A program made the position numbers and the translations under genes. The notes beneath the pieces were generated by a model. It did no database searches. It saw nothing but the letters and a program-made list of their open reading frames with translations, and was not told where the DNA came from. From an uncultured Desulfuromonadales bacterium (GTDB lineage: Bacteria; Desulfobacterota; Desulfuromonadia; Desulfuromonadales; Geopsychrobacteraceae), in the NCBI GenBank assembly GCA_945787295.1, contig CALZHQ010000030.1:1-45678 (forward strand): a DNA stretch of 45,678 bases, written 5' to 3'. Shown here piece by piece: positions 1 through 8,151 of this stretch. Numbering within the stretch: the first letter of the stretch is position 1; the number at the start of each line of letters is the position of its first letter.

Positions 1-507
1 GAGCAGATCAGAAATGGTGGGCCAATAACAGTAACTCACCCTGAAGTAACCAGATTCTTTATGACCATTCCTGAGGCGACTCAATTGGTTTTGCAGGCAG
101 GCAGTATGGGACAGGGGGGGGAGATATATCTGGTCGATATGGGGGATCCGGTTAAAATTGTTACACTTGCTGAGGAGTGGATTCGTTTGTCGGGCTTGCA
201 GCCACATGAGGATATTGAAATCGTTTACACTGGTCTGCGTCCCGGTGAAAAACTGTATGAAGAGCTGCTGCTTTCAGAAGAGGGGGCTTTGCCGACCCAT
301 CATGACAAGATTTGTGTGGCCAGTTCTTCGCCGCCGCCGCGTGATCTGCTAGTAAAGCAGTTAGAGGTACTGTTTGCTGCTGCGAAAGCCTTGGATTTAA
401 CTGGAGTCAAGGCTCAACTTCGAGTCATTGTTCCAGAATACTTGCCAGCAGAGCATAAACAAACAGCAAAAGTTATTCCGCATCCAGCTACTGCGATACA
501 TCAATAA
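1..507 (+). CDS. CapD/FlaA1-type NDP-sugar 4,6-dehydratase/epimerase, C-terminal part
   Basis: The reading frame is open from the first base of the window, so only the last 168 residues are present and the Rossmann NAD(P)-binding part lies upstream. The visible part carries the family's [14 protein letters not shown] stretch at about residues 14-27 and the [13 protein letters not shown] signature at about 77-89. Both are typical of membrane-anchored polysaccharide dehydratases/epimerases (CapD, FlaA1, WbpM type) that convert UDP-HexNAc to a dideoxy 4-keto sugar for capsule, O-antigen or glycan synthesis. Whether the N-terminal membrane segments of the long form exist cannot be seen. It ends 12 bases before yicC, so it probably closes a surface-polysaccharide cluster lying to the left. 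Family assignment is firm; the exact sugar substrate cannot be told. Confidence 0.85.
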   Translation, partial: EQIRNGGPITVTHPEVTRFFMTIPEATQLVLQAGSMGQGGEIYLVDMGDPVKIVTLAEEWIRLSGLQPHEDIEIVYTGLRPGEKLYEELLLSEEGALPTHHDKICVASSSPPPRDLLVKQLEVLFAAAKALDLTGVKAQLRVIVPEYLPAEHKQTAKVIPHPATAIHQ

Positions 508-519
508 TTAGAGGTTTTT

Positions 520-1395
520 ATGATCAAGAGTATGACCGGTTATGGTCGTGGGCAGGCTCAAATTGATGGCCTGTCCTTTTCTGTTGAGATTCGCGCTGTC
601 AATCATCGTTATGGTGATATCACTATCAAGGCGCCGCGCCTATTGCTGCAGCTTGAGAATCAGATCAAGAAACAGGTCGCGGCTGTTGTTAAGCGTGGCA
701 AGGTAGATGTTTTTATTGCTCAGGAAACAGCGGGGCAGATCGCTGCACAACCGGTTGTGAACAAGCCGCTGGCTGATGCTTATATGCAGGTGTTTAAGCA
801 ATTGGTTGATGAATATGATGTTTCTGGTGGGGTTGGGCTTAACCTGCTGTTGGCGCAAAAGGATGTCTTGACTCTGCAGGATGTTGATGTTGAGGTGCAG
901 GATTTATCTGTCTGTCTGGATTCGGCTCTCGATTCAGCTCTGCAGGCTTTGCTGGTCATGCGAAAGAAAGAGGGAGAGGCAACGGCTGTTGATATCAAGC
1001 AGCGCCTTGAATTTTTAACTGAACTTCTGGAGAAGATAGTCGCACGTGCTCCGCAGGTGCCGCTTGAGTGGCAGCAGAAGTTGAAGGACCGGCTGGATCG
1101 GCTTGGCGATGATGCCGGTGACCCGCAACGGGTGGCACAGGAGATCGCTATTTTCGCGGATCGCTGTGATATCAGTGAAGAGGTCACGCGTTTCAACAGT
1201 CACCTTGACCAATTTCAGGATCTGTTGACGCAGGATGAACCGGTTGGGCGGCAGATGGATTTCCTGGTGCAGGAACTTAACCGTGAAGCCAATACGATGG
1301 GATCGAAGTCGAATGATGCAGAGTTGACCCGGCAGGTTGTGTTGTTGAAGTCTGAGCTGGAAAAGATCCGCGAACAGGTCCAGAACATTGAGTAA
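520..1395 (+). CDS. yicC: YicC family endoribonuclease
   Basis: A 291-residue protein beginning MIKSMTGYGR, the hallmark N-terminus of the YicC/YloC family. Its C-terminal DUF1732 region ends with the conserved pattern DFLVQELNREANTMGSKS followed by LKSELEKIREQVQNIE. Members are reported to be RNA endonucleases acting in RNA turnover; this is family knowledge, not visible in the sequence. The ATG at 520 is preceded by AGAGG at 511-515. Its stop overlaps the TTG start of gmk by eight bases, so the two are translationally coupled. The yicC-gmk-rpoZ order is conserved in many proteobacteria. Length is normal for the family and no key region is missing. Confidence 0.93.
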   Translation: MIKSMTGYGRGQAQIDGLSFSVEIRAVNHRYGDITIKAPRLLLQLENQIKKQVAAVVKRGKVDVFIAQETAGQIAAQPVVNKPLADAYMQVFKQLVDEYDVSGGVGLNLLLAQKDVLTLQDVDVEVQDLSVCLDSALDSALQALLVMRKKEGEATAVDIKQRLEFLTELLEKIVARAPQVPLEWQQKLKDRLDRLGDDAGDPQRVAQEIAIFADRCDISEEVTRFNSHLDQFQDLLTQDEPVGRQMDFLVQELNREANTMGSKSNDAELTRQVVLLKSELEKIREQVQNIE

Positions 1396-2014
1396 TGCCA
1401 CTCGTGAAGGAGTTTTGTTCGTTGTTTCGGCACCCTCGGGGGCGGGTAAAACTTCTTTGTGCCGGGAATTGATTGACAGGTTCAGTGATTTACGTCAGTC
1501 TGTATCGTTCACCACTCGCCAGGCGCGAACTGGTGAAGACGACGGTGTTGATTATCATTTTGTCGATCAGGCAGTATTTCGGCAGATGGTTGACGAGCAG
1601 CAATTGGCCGAATGGGCTGAGGTTCATGGTAACAGCTACGGGACTTCGCTGGAGACTTTGACCGCTGCCGCAGGGCAGGGTGTAGACCTGTTACTCGATA
1701 TCGATTTTCAAGGCGCCGCGCAATTAAAGAAGAATTACCAGCACGGGGTGTTTATATTTATTCTGCCCCCCGATTTTACTGAGCTGGAAAGACGGTTGCG
1801 GGGCCGCGATACCGATTCTGATGAAGTAATCAATAAGCGCCTGAAAAACGCCGAACAAGAAATTTCGCAGGCGGGCTGGTATGATTATCTGGTTATCAAC
1901 GATGATTTCCAGACCGCTTTAGATCAACTGGGTGCAATTGTTACGGCTGAACGTTGCCGGACGACTCGTGATAAAACAATTCTGGCAGAGTTAACCTTAA
2001 AGGGAGATAAATAG
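1388..2014 (+). CDS. gmk: Guanylate kinase
   Basis: A 208-residue enzyme phosphorylating GMP to GDP with ATP. The P-loop APSGAGKT lies at residues 15-22, and the GMP-binding FTTRQARTGEDDGVDYHF stretch at about 41-58 matches the family pattern (S/T)xTTRxxRxGExxGxDYxF. The start is a TTG at 1388, inside the end of yicC; there is no in-frame ATG before the P-loop, so this non-ATG start is required. Its stop codon directly abuts the rpoZ ATG. It supplies GDP for nucleic acid synthesis and sits beside the (p)ppGpp enzyme, whose substrates are GDP and GTP. Confidence 0.96.
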   Translation: MSNATREGVLFVVSAPSGAGKTSLCRELIDRFSDLRQSVSFTTRQARTGEDDGVDYHFVDQAVFRQMVDEQQLAEWAEVHGNSYGTSLETLTAAAGQGVDLLLDIDFQGAAQLKKNYQHGVFIFILPPDFTELERRLRGRDTDSDEVINKRLKNAEQEISQAGWYDYLVINDDFQTALDQLGAIVTAERCRTTRDKTILAELTLKGDK

Positions 2015-2224
2015 ATGGCACGTGTTACCGTTGAAGACTGTTTAGATGTGATTCCAAACCGTTTTTTGTTGGCAATGGTTGCTTCCAAACGATCAAAGCA
2101 ACTTTACAAAGGCGCCGAACCGATGATTGAAAACAAAGCCGGCAATAAAAAAGTTGTTGTTGCCTTGCGTGAAATTGCGGCGGATTGCGTCGAGTTTGAA
2201 ATTCCGACTCGGAAGAACCCCTAA
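2015..2224 (+). CDS. rpoZ: RNA polymerase omega subunit
   Basis: A 69-residue protein starting [17 protein letters not shown], the canonical omega N-terminus, with the ASKRSKQL helix equivalent at about residues 24-31. Omega helps fold and hold the beta-prime subunit and, in proteobacteria, forms part of one ppGpp binding site on RNA polymerase. The ATG follows the gmk stop with no gap. AAGGGAGAT at 2000-2008 is the ribosome binding site. The gmk-rpoZ-rsh arrangement is the classical one. A strong GC-rich hairpin (2235-2264) follows before the next gene. Confidence 0.95.
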   Translation: MARVTVEDCLDVIPNRFLLAMVASKRSKQLYKGAEPMIENKAGNKKVVVALREIAADCVEFEIPTRKNP

Positions 2225-2234
2225 CCTGTCTAAT

Positions 2235-2264
2235 CATCCCCCTCGTCTGTCGCTGAGGGGGATG
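2235..2264. other. Perfect 10-bp hairpin between rpoZ and rsh, no U-tract
   Basis: CATCCCCCTC (2235-2244) and GAGGGGGATG (2255-2264) are perfect inverted repeats around a 10-base loop. The downstream flank begins TCGTACGG and has no run of T, so it does not look like a standard intrinsic terminator. It could be an RNA processing or stability hairpin, or a weak attenuator separating gmk-rpoZ from rsh expression. Confidence 0.6.
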
Positions 2265-2334
2265 TCGTACGGCTCTAAAACTGTGCTTGCCCCTCTACGT
2301 TAAATCGGGACCATGGTCCCTGACCATAGCGTTT

Positions 2335-4488
2335 ATGATCAAATTTGACGATATTTTAAAGCAACTCGAAGCTGACCATTTACAGGCCAGCGAAGCTGTC
2401 CTGCGTCGTGCTTATGATTTTAGTGCCCGGGCCCACTCCGCGCAAAAGAATCGCGATGGCAAAGACTATCTGCAGCACCCCCTCGAAGTCGTTTCAATCC
2501 TCACCCGTTTTAAAGTTGACGAAACGACCCTTGTAGTCGGTTTGCTGCACGATGTTCTGAATTCTGAGCAGGTCGACGCGCAGGAATTGATCGCTGAATT
2601 TGGTGATGAGGTCTATTCGCTGATCGAGATCGGCAACAAGATCAGCAGCATTCCCTACAAAAAGAGCAATCAACAACAGGTTGAGAGCTTCCGCAAAATG
2701 TTTATCGCTATGGCGCGTGATTTACGGGTTTTGCTGGTCTATCTTGCCGATCGTCTCAGTGATATGCGAACCCTAGAGTTCTGTGATGAAGCTCAGCAGC
2801 TCGAATACGCGCGTGAAACCCTGGAGATCTATGCACCACTGGCAAATCGTTTAGGGATCAGTTGGCTCAAGAGTGAACTTGAGGACCTGTCACTTCGTTA
2901 CCTAGAGCCGGAAAAGTTTGCCAACCTTGCCAGCCGGATTTCAGCTCAGAAAGAAGAGCGCGGCCGTTATGTAGAACAGATCCGTAATCGGATCTGCGAT
3001 TTGCTGCAAGAGAGCGGCTTGACCGGGGATGTAACCGGGCGATTTAAACACTTCTACTCGGTCTATAAAAAAATGGAGCGGACCGGAGTTGATCTGGATG
3101 AAATTTATGACCTCACGGCATTTCGTATTCTGGTCGATTCGGTACGCGAGTGTTACGAAGCTCTCGGCTTGATCCACGCCACCTGGAAACCGATCACCGG
3201 TCGGTTTAAAGATTATATCGCCATGCCGAAGGCGAATATGTACCAGTCGCTGCACACCACGGTGATCGGACCATTCGGCGAGCGGATGGAAGTTCAGATC
3301 CGTACCCACGAAATGCACCGGATTGCTGAGGAGGGGGTCGCCGCACACTGGAAGTATAAAGAGGGTGGAGCGGTTTCCGCCAGCGGCCGTGACGACAAGC
3401 GGTTCAGCTGGCTGCGCCAATTGCTCGAATGGCAACAGGATGTCAGCACATCGCGCGAGCTGTCAGAAACCTCGTCGATCAACCTGTTTCCAGAAGAAGT
3501 TTATGCTTTTACTCCTACCGGGGATGTCAAAGAACTGCCGATGGGGTCCAGCCCGATCGATTTCGCCTACTCTATTCATACCGATGTCGGCAACCAGTGT
3601 GTCGGTGCGCGGATTAATGGCAAGCTTTGTCCGTTAAAGACCCGGCTGAAAAATGGTGATATCGTTGAGGTGATTACCCAAGCCAATCATACTCCGAGTA
3701 AGGACTGGTTGTCTTTCGTTAAGACCTCCAAGGCGCGGAATAAGATCCGCCAGTGGGTCAAGGCTGAGCAGCGTGAGAAGAGTATTGTCATCGGCCGGGA
3801 GCTGGTAGAAAAAGAATTGCGTAAGCACCAGTATAGTCTTAAACGTGCCCAAGCCCTCGCTTCCTTTTCTCTGGCTGTTACGGACTTGGGTTTCAAGCAT
3901 GTAGAGGATCTGTTCGCCTCGGTCGGCTATGGAAAGCTGTCTCCAGGTCAGATTATCTCACATGTGTTGCCACGTGAGGATATTAAGACCCCCAGCAAAC
4001 CGGGAGCTTTAGGCAAGGTCCTTGGCAAGTTCAGTCGGCGGAAGCCGAGCAGCGCGATCCGCATCGATGGTATTGACGATGTGATGGTTCGCTTTGCCAA
4101 TTGCTGTAATCCTTTGCCGGGAGAACCGGTCACCGGATTTATCACCCGGGGGCGTGGCTTAACGGTCCATACCGTGGATTGTTCGCAGGTTCTTGCCAGC
4201 GACCCAGATCGAAGGATCGATGTTGAATGGGATATGCAGCGTAAAACCTCGCGGCCGGTTAAAATTCAGGTATCATGTAGTGACCAGAAAGGGATGCTGG
4301 TTGGTATTTCCGGGGCGATCACGGAAGCGGACGCGAACATTGTCAGCGCCAGTGTTTTTTCGCGCGGTGATAAAAAGGGGACGAATATGTTCGAGGTCGA
4401 TGTTCAGAATCTGGACCATTTGAACCGGGTCATTCGTGAGGTGAAAAAGGTCAAGGGGGTTTATCGCGTTGAGCGGCTCCGCAGCTAG
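2335..4488 (+). CDS. RelA/SpoT homologue ((p)ppGpp synthetase, hydrolase domain possibly impaired)
   Basis: A long RSH protein (717 residues from the ATG at 2335; a TTG at 2287 would add 16 residues that look unrelated to the family). Domains in order: HD hydrolase (about 20-180), synthetase (about 220-340), TGS (about 382-445), RIS/zinc-finger-like region with FANCCNPLPGEPVTGF, and C-terminal ACT (about 640-716). The synthetase looks intact: GRFKHFYSVYKKM, DLTAFRIL, FKDYIAMPKANMYQSLHTT and EVQIRTHEMHRIAEEG are present. In the HD domain His48, His72 and Asp73 are kept, but the usual HDxxED motif reads HDVLNS, replacing the Glu-Asp pair with Asn76-Ser77. The LADRLHNMRT element reads LADRLSDMRT. 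Hydrolase activity may therefore be weak or lost. It acts in the stringent response, using GTP/GDP and ATP. Confidence 0.93.
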   Translation: MIKFDDILKQLEADHLQASEAVLRRAYDFSARAHSAQKNRDGKDYLQHPLEVVSILTRFKVDETTLVVGLLHDVLNSEQVDAQELIAEFGDEVYSLIEIGNKISSIPYKKSNQQQVESFRKMFIAMARDLRVLLVYLADRLSDMRTLEFCDEAQQLEYARETLEIYAPLANRLGISWLKSELEDLSLRYLEPEKFANLASRISAQKEERGRYVEQIRNRICDLLQESGLTGDVTGRFKHFYSVYKKMERTGVDLDEIYDLTAFRILVDSVRECYEALGLIHATWKPITGRFKDYIAMPKANMYQSLHTTVIGPFGERMEVQIRTHEMHRIAEEGVAAHWKYKEGGAVSASGRDDKRFSWLRQLLEWQQDVSTSRELSETSSINLFPEEVYAFTPTGDVKELPMGSSPIDFAYSIHTDVGNQCVGARINGKLCPLKTRLKNGDIVEVITQANHTPSKDWLSFVKTSKARNKIRQWVKAEQREKSIVIGRELVEKELRKHQYSLKRAQALASFSLAVTDLGFKHVEDLFASVGYGKLSPGQIISHVLPREDIKTPSKPGALGKVLGKFSRRKPSSAIRIDGIDDVMVRFANCCNPLPGEPVTGFITRGRGLTVHTVDCSQVLASDPDRRIDVEWDMQRKTSRPVKIQVSCSDQKGMLVGISGAITEADANIVSASVFSRGDKKGTNMFEVDVQNLDHLNRVIREVKKVKGVYRVERLRS

Positions 4489-4497
4489 GAGAGGGTG

Positions 4498-4878
4498 ATG
4501 GAAAAGATAGAGACTACGAAAGCGCCAGCAGCAATCGGACCTTATTCACAAGCACTGCGTGCCGGTGATTACCTGTTCTGCTCGGGCCAGATTCCGTTGA
4601 TGCCTGAAAGTGGTGAAATGGTTGCCGGCGGGGTTGCCGAACAGACCCGACAGGTTCTAGATAATCTGGGCCAGGTCCTGGCGGCTGCCGGCACCGATTT
4701 TGGCACTGTCGTGAAAACGACAATTTATCTGACTGATCTGGCCGATTTTGCCGTTGTCAACGATATCTATGCTGAATACTGTGTCAGTGTCGCTCCCGCT
4801 CGGGCCACTGTCCAGGTGGCAGCGTTGCCGAAGGGAGCTCTGGTCGAAATTGACGCGATTGCGTATTGCGGGGATTGA
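4498..4878 (+). CDS. ridA: RidA/YjgF family enamine/imine deaminase
   Basis: A 126-residue protein with the family signatures IGPYSQAL, FCSGQIPL and, near the C-terminus, APARATVQVAALPKGALVEIDAIA, including the Arg that binds the substrate carboxylate. RidA proteins hydrolyse reactive 2-aminoacrylate-type enamines released by PLP enzymes. The ATG at 4498 lies 6 bases after AGGAG (4487-4491); a GTG one codon upstream is the less likely start. It lies nine bases after rsh, an arrangement also seen around spoT/rsh genes elsewhere, and the operon ends at the hairpin just downstream. Confidence 0.93.
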   Translation: MEKIETTKAPAAIGPYSQALRAGDYLFCSGQIPLMPESGEMVAGGVAEQTRQVLDNLGQVLAAAGTDFGTVVKTTIYLTDLADFAVVNDIYAEYCVSVAPARATVQVAALPKGALVEIDAIAYCGD

Positions 4879-4899
4879 TCGGGCTGGAAACTAGACGAG

Positions 4900-4934
4900 A
4901 AAAAGGGATGACCTGACAGGCCATCCCTTTTTTT
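4900..4934. terminator. Bidirectional intrinsic terminator between ridA and rpmB
   Basis: AAAAAGGGATG and CATCCCTTTTT form an 11-bp stem around a loop that can itself pair CCTG with CAGG. It is followed by a T-run on the plus strand, and the A-run gives a T-run on the minus strand. It can end both the ridA operon and the convergent rpmB transcript. Confidence 0.88.
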
Positions 4935-4961
4935 ATAACTTTGTGTGCCGCCGATCAGTTA

Positions 4962-5153
4962 TCAGACCGCTTTTTGTACTTTACCGGAACGGATACAGCG
5001 GGTGCAAACCTTTACGGTTTTAATCGAACCGTTCTGGATTGCCCGGACCTTTTGCAGGTTTGGTTTCCAGACCGTACGGGTTTTGTTGTGGGCGTGACTG
5101 ACATTATTTCCGGTAACGGGTTTTTTCCCGCAGATTTCACATTCTCTGGCCAT
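4962..5153 (-). CDS. rpmB: 50S ribosomal protein L28 (zinc-binding form)
   Basis: A 63-residue protein with the L28 core ([20 protein letters not shown]). It has two CxxC pairs, Cys5/Cys8 and Cys50/Cys53, marking the zinc-containing C+ version of L28. Bacteria with C+ ribosomal proteins often hold zinc-free paralogues elsewhere for zinc limitation; none is in this window. AGGAGG (5163-5168 on the plus-strand numbering) is a near-perfect ribosome binding site. It is a lone gene, not next to rpmG, and ends at a bidirectional terminator. Confidence 0.95.
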   Translation of the reverse strand: MARECEICGKKPVTGNNVSHAHNKTRTVWKPNLQKVRAIQNGSIKTVKVCTRCIRSGKVQKAV

Positions 5154-5185
5154 CTTTACTATCCTCCTGAAAGTTTCGAACGCGC

Positions 5186-5215
5186 ATTATTAACACGTTT
5201 TTTCTGATGATGCAA
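5186..5215 (-). promoter_or_regulatory. Possible promoter of rpmB
   Basis: Read on the minus strand, TTGCAT (5210-5215) is followed after 17-18 bases by TAATAAT (5186-5192), placing a start site about 20-30 bases before the rpmB ribosome binding site. The boxes match the sigma70 consensus only partly. Confidence 0.35.
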
Positions 5216-5228
5216 ATATTTTTCGGGA

Positions 5229-5687
5229 CTATTTCGAGTCTAGGTCGTCCTCACTTAAGACCTTCAGTCCCGCTTGCTGAAGTCTCGCAGCTGTGACTCC
5301 CATACCGTTCACCAATTGACCATTTCGGTGGATATGGCGGTTGCCGCAAGAAGGACTGCGTTGTTTCAGGATTGCCAGTTTGCTCTGTGTCAAATCAGCA
5401 ATTTTCATTGTCTCATCCGCGCCCCGATGAAAGGCGTCAGTCATGTCTTGGCCCGCTTCATCGCAGATATTGCCGCAGCTCCTCAGGACATCACTGCCGT
5501 CGCCACAAGTAAACCAGCACTTGGTTCTCGGAGTGGGAAGGCCCGCTAATTGTTCCGGACAGACCGGAACCGGTACCAGTTCGTGCCGCTGCAGATAATC
5601 GATCACCGACTGACTGAAATTGTCGGTTCCATCGTAGCGGGTTGCCAGCCCGAGCAGGCAGCTGCTGACTAATGCGGTCTCAGTCAT
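5229..5687 (-). CDS. DUF523 family protein
   Basis: A 152-residue protein matching the DUF523 family pattern: SCLLG near the N-terminus with an RYDG element, PVCPEQLAGLPTPR at about residues 41-54, AILKQRSPSCG at about 105-115 and GVTAARL toward the C-terminus. The conserved cysteines in SCLLG, VCPE and SPSCG suggest a metal or Fe-S site, but no reaction is established for the family. It is the last gene of the purM-purN operon, starting 8 bases after the purN stop, so it is co-transcribed with purine synthesis; this says little about its function because DUF523 genes occur in many settings. The ATG at 5687 has only a weak ribosome binding site. Confidence 0.85.
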   Translation of the reverse strand: MTETALVSSCLLGLATRYDGTDNFSQSVIDYLQRHELVPVPVCPEQLAGLPTPRTKCWFTCGDGSDVLRSCGNICDEAGQDMTDAFHRGADETMKIADLTQSKLAILKQRSPSCGNRHIHRNGQLVNGMGVTAARLQQAGLKVLSEDDLDSK

Positions 5688-5695
5688 TTGGTCAA

Positions 5696-6355
5696 TTACA
5701 GCGGGGGGTTGATCAGTGCAGTTTCGTGCGCCTCTGCTGAGTCGATTAGAACCCGGCGACCATTAATCCTGACCCGGCCTTCAGCAATCAGCTGAATCGC
5801 CTTGGGGTAAAGCTGGTGCTCCTGTTGCAGGATCCGCGCGGAGAGAGACTCTTCTGTGTCATTGTCAAGGATCGGCACCACCGCCTGGATAATGATCGGG
5901 CCGGTATCGACGCCGTTATCGACAAAATGGACTGTGCAGCCGGAAAAACGGGCCCCGTATTCAAGAGCTTTTTTCTGTACGTGGAGTCCCGGAAAGGCTG
6001 GCAGCAGTGCCGGATGGATATTGATGACGCGTTGCGGGAACGCTTCGAGGAAGACGTCCGAAATAATCCGCATGAAACCTGCCAGAACCACCAAATCGAC
6101 ACCGGCTTCCTGGAGAGCTGCAACCACCGCCTGATCAAAGCTTTGCCGATCGGAAAAATCACGATGGTTGATGCAGGTATGGGGCAGGCCCGCCGCTTCG
6201 GCACGCTCTAGGGCACCAGCTTCTGGATTGTTACAGAGCACCAGGGCAATTTCAGCATCGATCTGCTGCTGCTGGCACTGATCGATAATTGATTGAAGAT
6301 TTGTGCCGCCACCGGAAGCAAGCACCCCGAGCTTCAATTTCCTCTGTGTCGACAT
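5696..6355 (-). CDS. purN: Phosphoribosylglycinamide formyltransferase (N10-formyl-THF dependent)
   Basis: The enzyme transfers a formyl group from 10-formyltetrahydrofolate to GAR, the third step of de novo purine synthesis. The 219-residue protein has the phosphate-binding SGGGTNLQ at residues 14-21, the catalytic NIHPALLPAFPG region (Asn and His) and VDTGPIIIQ with the catalytic Asp. The ATG at 6355 is taken as start because the GGGGGT upstream is well placed; a TTG one codon earlier is possible. It lies 13 bases after purM, the classical purMN pairing. Confidence 0.95.
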   Translation of the reverse strand: MSTQRKLKLGVLASGGGTNLQSIIDQCQQQQIDAEIALVLCNNPEAGALERAEAAGLPHTCINHRDFSDRQSFDQAVVAALQEAGVDLVVLAGFMRIISDVFLEAFPQRVINIHPALLPAFPGLHVQKKALEYGARFSGCTVHFVDNGVDTGPIIIQAVVPILDNDTEESLSARILQQEHQLYPKAIQLIAEGRVRINGRRVLIDSAEAHETALINPPL

Positions 6356-6368
6356 CAATTACCCCCTG

Positions 6369-7412
6369 TCAGGATAGAACCACCGAAGGTTCCGATGCCT
6401 GGACAATTTCGCCAATCAAATAAGCTTTTTCGTTCAGCCCTGACAGGCGACCGATGATGTCATCAACCTCAGTCTCTGGCACGACAATCACCATGCCGAT
6501 ACCGTAGTTGAAGGTCCGGTACATTTCTTCTTCGGGAATGTTTCCCCCCTCGCGAAGCATTTCAAAGATGGCCGGTTTCTCCCAACTGTTGCGGTCAACA
6601 ATCGCTTTACACTTCTGGGGCAGAACCCGCGGCAGGTTCTCCAGCAGGCCACCGCCAGTAATGTGGGCCACGCCTTTAACGGTAAAGTCGCGCATCAGGT
6701 TCAGGATGCTTTTTACGTAAATGCGCGTTGGTGTCAGTAACTCTTCACCGAGGGTTTGGCTGAGATCGTTCGGCTTGTCGTTGAGATTCAGCTGCATCGC
6801 TTCAAGAAAGACTTTTCGGGCCAGGGAATAGCCGTTGGAGTGCAGGCCGCTAGAGGCGATACCGATAATCCGATCCCCTTTGGTGATGGATGATCCGTCG
6901 ATGATTTCATCGTTATCGACAACTCCAACGGTAAAACCGGCCAGGTCGTACTCGCCATCTGTGTACATGCCAGGCATCTCTGCAGTCTCACCGCCAAGCA
7001 GAGCACAGTTCGACTGCTTGCAGCCTTCGGCAATCCCTTTAATGACCTCGACCGCTTTCTCCGGAGCAAGTTTGCCGGTCGCCAGGTAATCGAGAAAAAA
7101 GAGCGGTTCAGCGCCCTGAACGATGACGTCGTTGACGCACATGGCGACCAGATCGATGCCGACCGTGTCGTGCTTGTCCATCATGAAGGCAAGCTTCAAC
7201 TTGGTGCCGACGCCGTCAGTCGCAGAGACCAGGGTGGGGCGTTTGTATTTGCTGCTGTTCAGAGAAAAAAGTCCGCCGAAGCCTCCGATGTCGGTCAGGA
7301 CTTCAGGACGGTTTGTCTGTTTGACCAACGGTTTGATCATGTCGACAAAGCGGTTTCCAGCGTCAATGTCGACCCCGGCATCTTTATAGGTGATCGGTTT
7401 TTTGCTACTCAA
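6369..7412 (-). CDS. purM: Phosphoribosylformylglycinamidine cyclo-ligase (AIR synthetase)
   Basis: PurM closes the imidazole ring of FGAM with ATP to give AIR, the fifth step of purine synthesis. The 347-residue protein shows [15 protein letters not shown] at the N-terminus, [13 protein letters not shown] around residue 65 and [11 protein letters not shown] around 145, all family signatures. Start is a TTG at 7412, preceded on the minus strand by AAGGAG about 10 bases upstream; the nearest in-frame ATG lies beyond the conserved N-terminal block. It is the first gene of the operon and has its own promoter at 7445-7473. Confidence 0.95.
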   Translation of the reverse strand: MSSKKPITYKDAGVDIDAGNRFVDMIKPLVKQTNRPEVLTDIGGFGGLFSLNSSKYKRPTLVSATDGVGTKLKLAFMMDKHDTVGIDLVAMCVNDVIVQGAEPLFFLDYLATGKLAPEKAVEVIKGIAEGCKQSNCALLGGETAEMPGMYTDGEYDLAGFTVGVVDNDEIIDGSSITKGDRIIGIASSGLHSNGYSLARKVFLEAMQLNLNDKPNDLSQTLGEELLTPTRIYVKSILNLMRDFTVKGVAHITGGGLLENLPRVLPQKCKAIVDRNSWEKPAIFEMLREGGNIPEEEMYRTFNYGIGMVIVVPETEVDDIIGRLSGLNEKAYLIGEIVQASEPSVVLS

Positions 7413-7444
7413 GGCTCTCGCTCCTTCTATCCAAATGGCCGGAC

Positions 7445-7473
7445 ATTAAACCACCCGAAGCCGGCTTTGTCAA
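7445..7473 (-). promoter_or_regulatory. Sigma70-type promoter of the purM-purN-DUF523 operon
   Basis: On the minus strand TTGACA (7468-7473) is followed by exactly 17 bases and TTTAAT (7445-7450), matching 6/6 and 5/6 of the consensus. The predicted start would be around 7438, about 25 bases before the purM TTG. I see no clear operator palindrome overlapping it. Confidence 0.75.
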
Positions 7474-7647
7474 TTGCCGAAAAGCGGTGATTTGAACGCG
7501 GATTATCTATTGTCTGTATCCCGCTTAAAAATTGTGCTAGAAAACCGAAGATCTCTATTTTGCATGGAATTCAAGCCGGTCGATATGACTAGATCGAGCC
7601 GCTCAATATTACCACGGAACGCATTGGACTTCAGCCGTAGAAAAAAG

Positions 7648-8115
7648 ATGTTGAACGATAAATTTCGTATTTTGCCGCTGCAGGAGGACGATCTGCCTGC
7701 GGTGCTCGAGATTGAACAACAGAGCTACCCCCATCCTTGGACTGCCGCGCAGTTTATTCAGGAACTGGACAATCCGATTGCGACTGTAGAGCTGATCTGG
7801 GCAGGGCAGCGGCTGGCAGGATATCTCTCTTACTGGTTGATTGCTGGAGAGATGCAGATTCTCAATATTGCCATCGGTGAAAAGTTTCGCCGCCAGGGCG
7901 TTGCCGAATGTTTGCTAGCGCATGTATTTACTGAATGTCGCGAAAAAGGGCTGCAGCGAGCCTGGTTGGAGGTTCGGGCCAGTAACCAGGCGGCCATAGC
8001 GCTTTACCGAAAACAGGGTTTTGTTGCTGATGCGATTCGGAATGGCTATTATCGTGATGGTGAAGATGCAGTGCTGATGGTACGTGATTTCCCCGGACCT
8101 GCCAACGACCAATAA
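7648..8115 (+). CDS. rimI: Ribosomal-protein-S18-alanine N-acetyltransferase-like GNAT protein
   Basis: A 155-residue GNAT acetyltransferase. It starts MLNDKFRILPLQEDDL and has the IEQQSYPHPWTAAQF stretch characteristic of RimI. The acetyl-CoA pyrophosphate loop FRRQGVAECLL follows the ILNIAIGE strand, and ALYRKQGF lies near the C-terminus. RimI acetylates the N-terminal alanine of ribosomal protein S18, or another N-alpha substrate in distant homologues. The frame is open back to 7474, but the extra 58 residues are not GNAT-like, so the ATG at 7648 is chosen; the ribosome binding site is weak and the start is the least certain part. The 235 bases between purM and this gene hold the minus-strand purM promoter and no further gene. 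Confidence 0.85.
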   Translation: MLNDKFRILPLQEDDLPAVLEIEQQSYPHPWTAAQFIQELDNPIATVELIWAGQRLAGYLSYWLIAGEMQILNIAIGEKFRRQGVAECLLAHVFTECREKGLQRAWLEVRASNQAAIALYRKQGFVADAIRNGYYRDGEDAVLMVRDFPGPANDQ

Positions 8116-8151
8116 TGAAACTGTTTCTATACTTGGTAAGGAGTCAATTGG

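Noticed and set aside
2287..2334. Upstream TTG start for the RSH gene
   Set aside because: The added residues are unlike the family and the ATG at 2335 gives the normal N-terminus.
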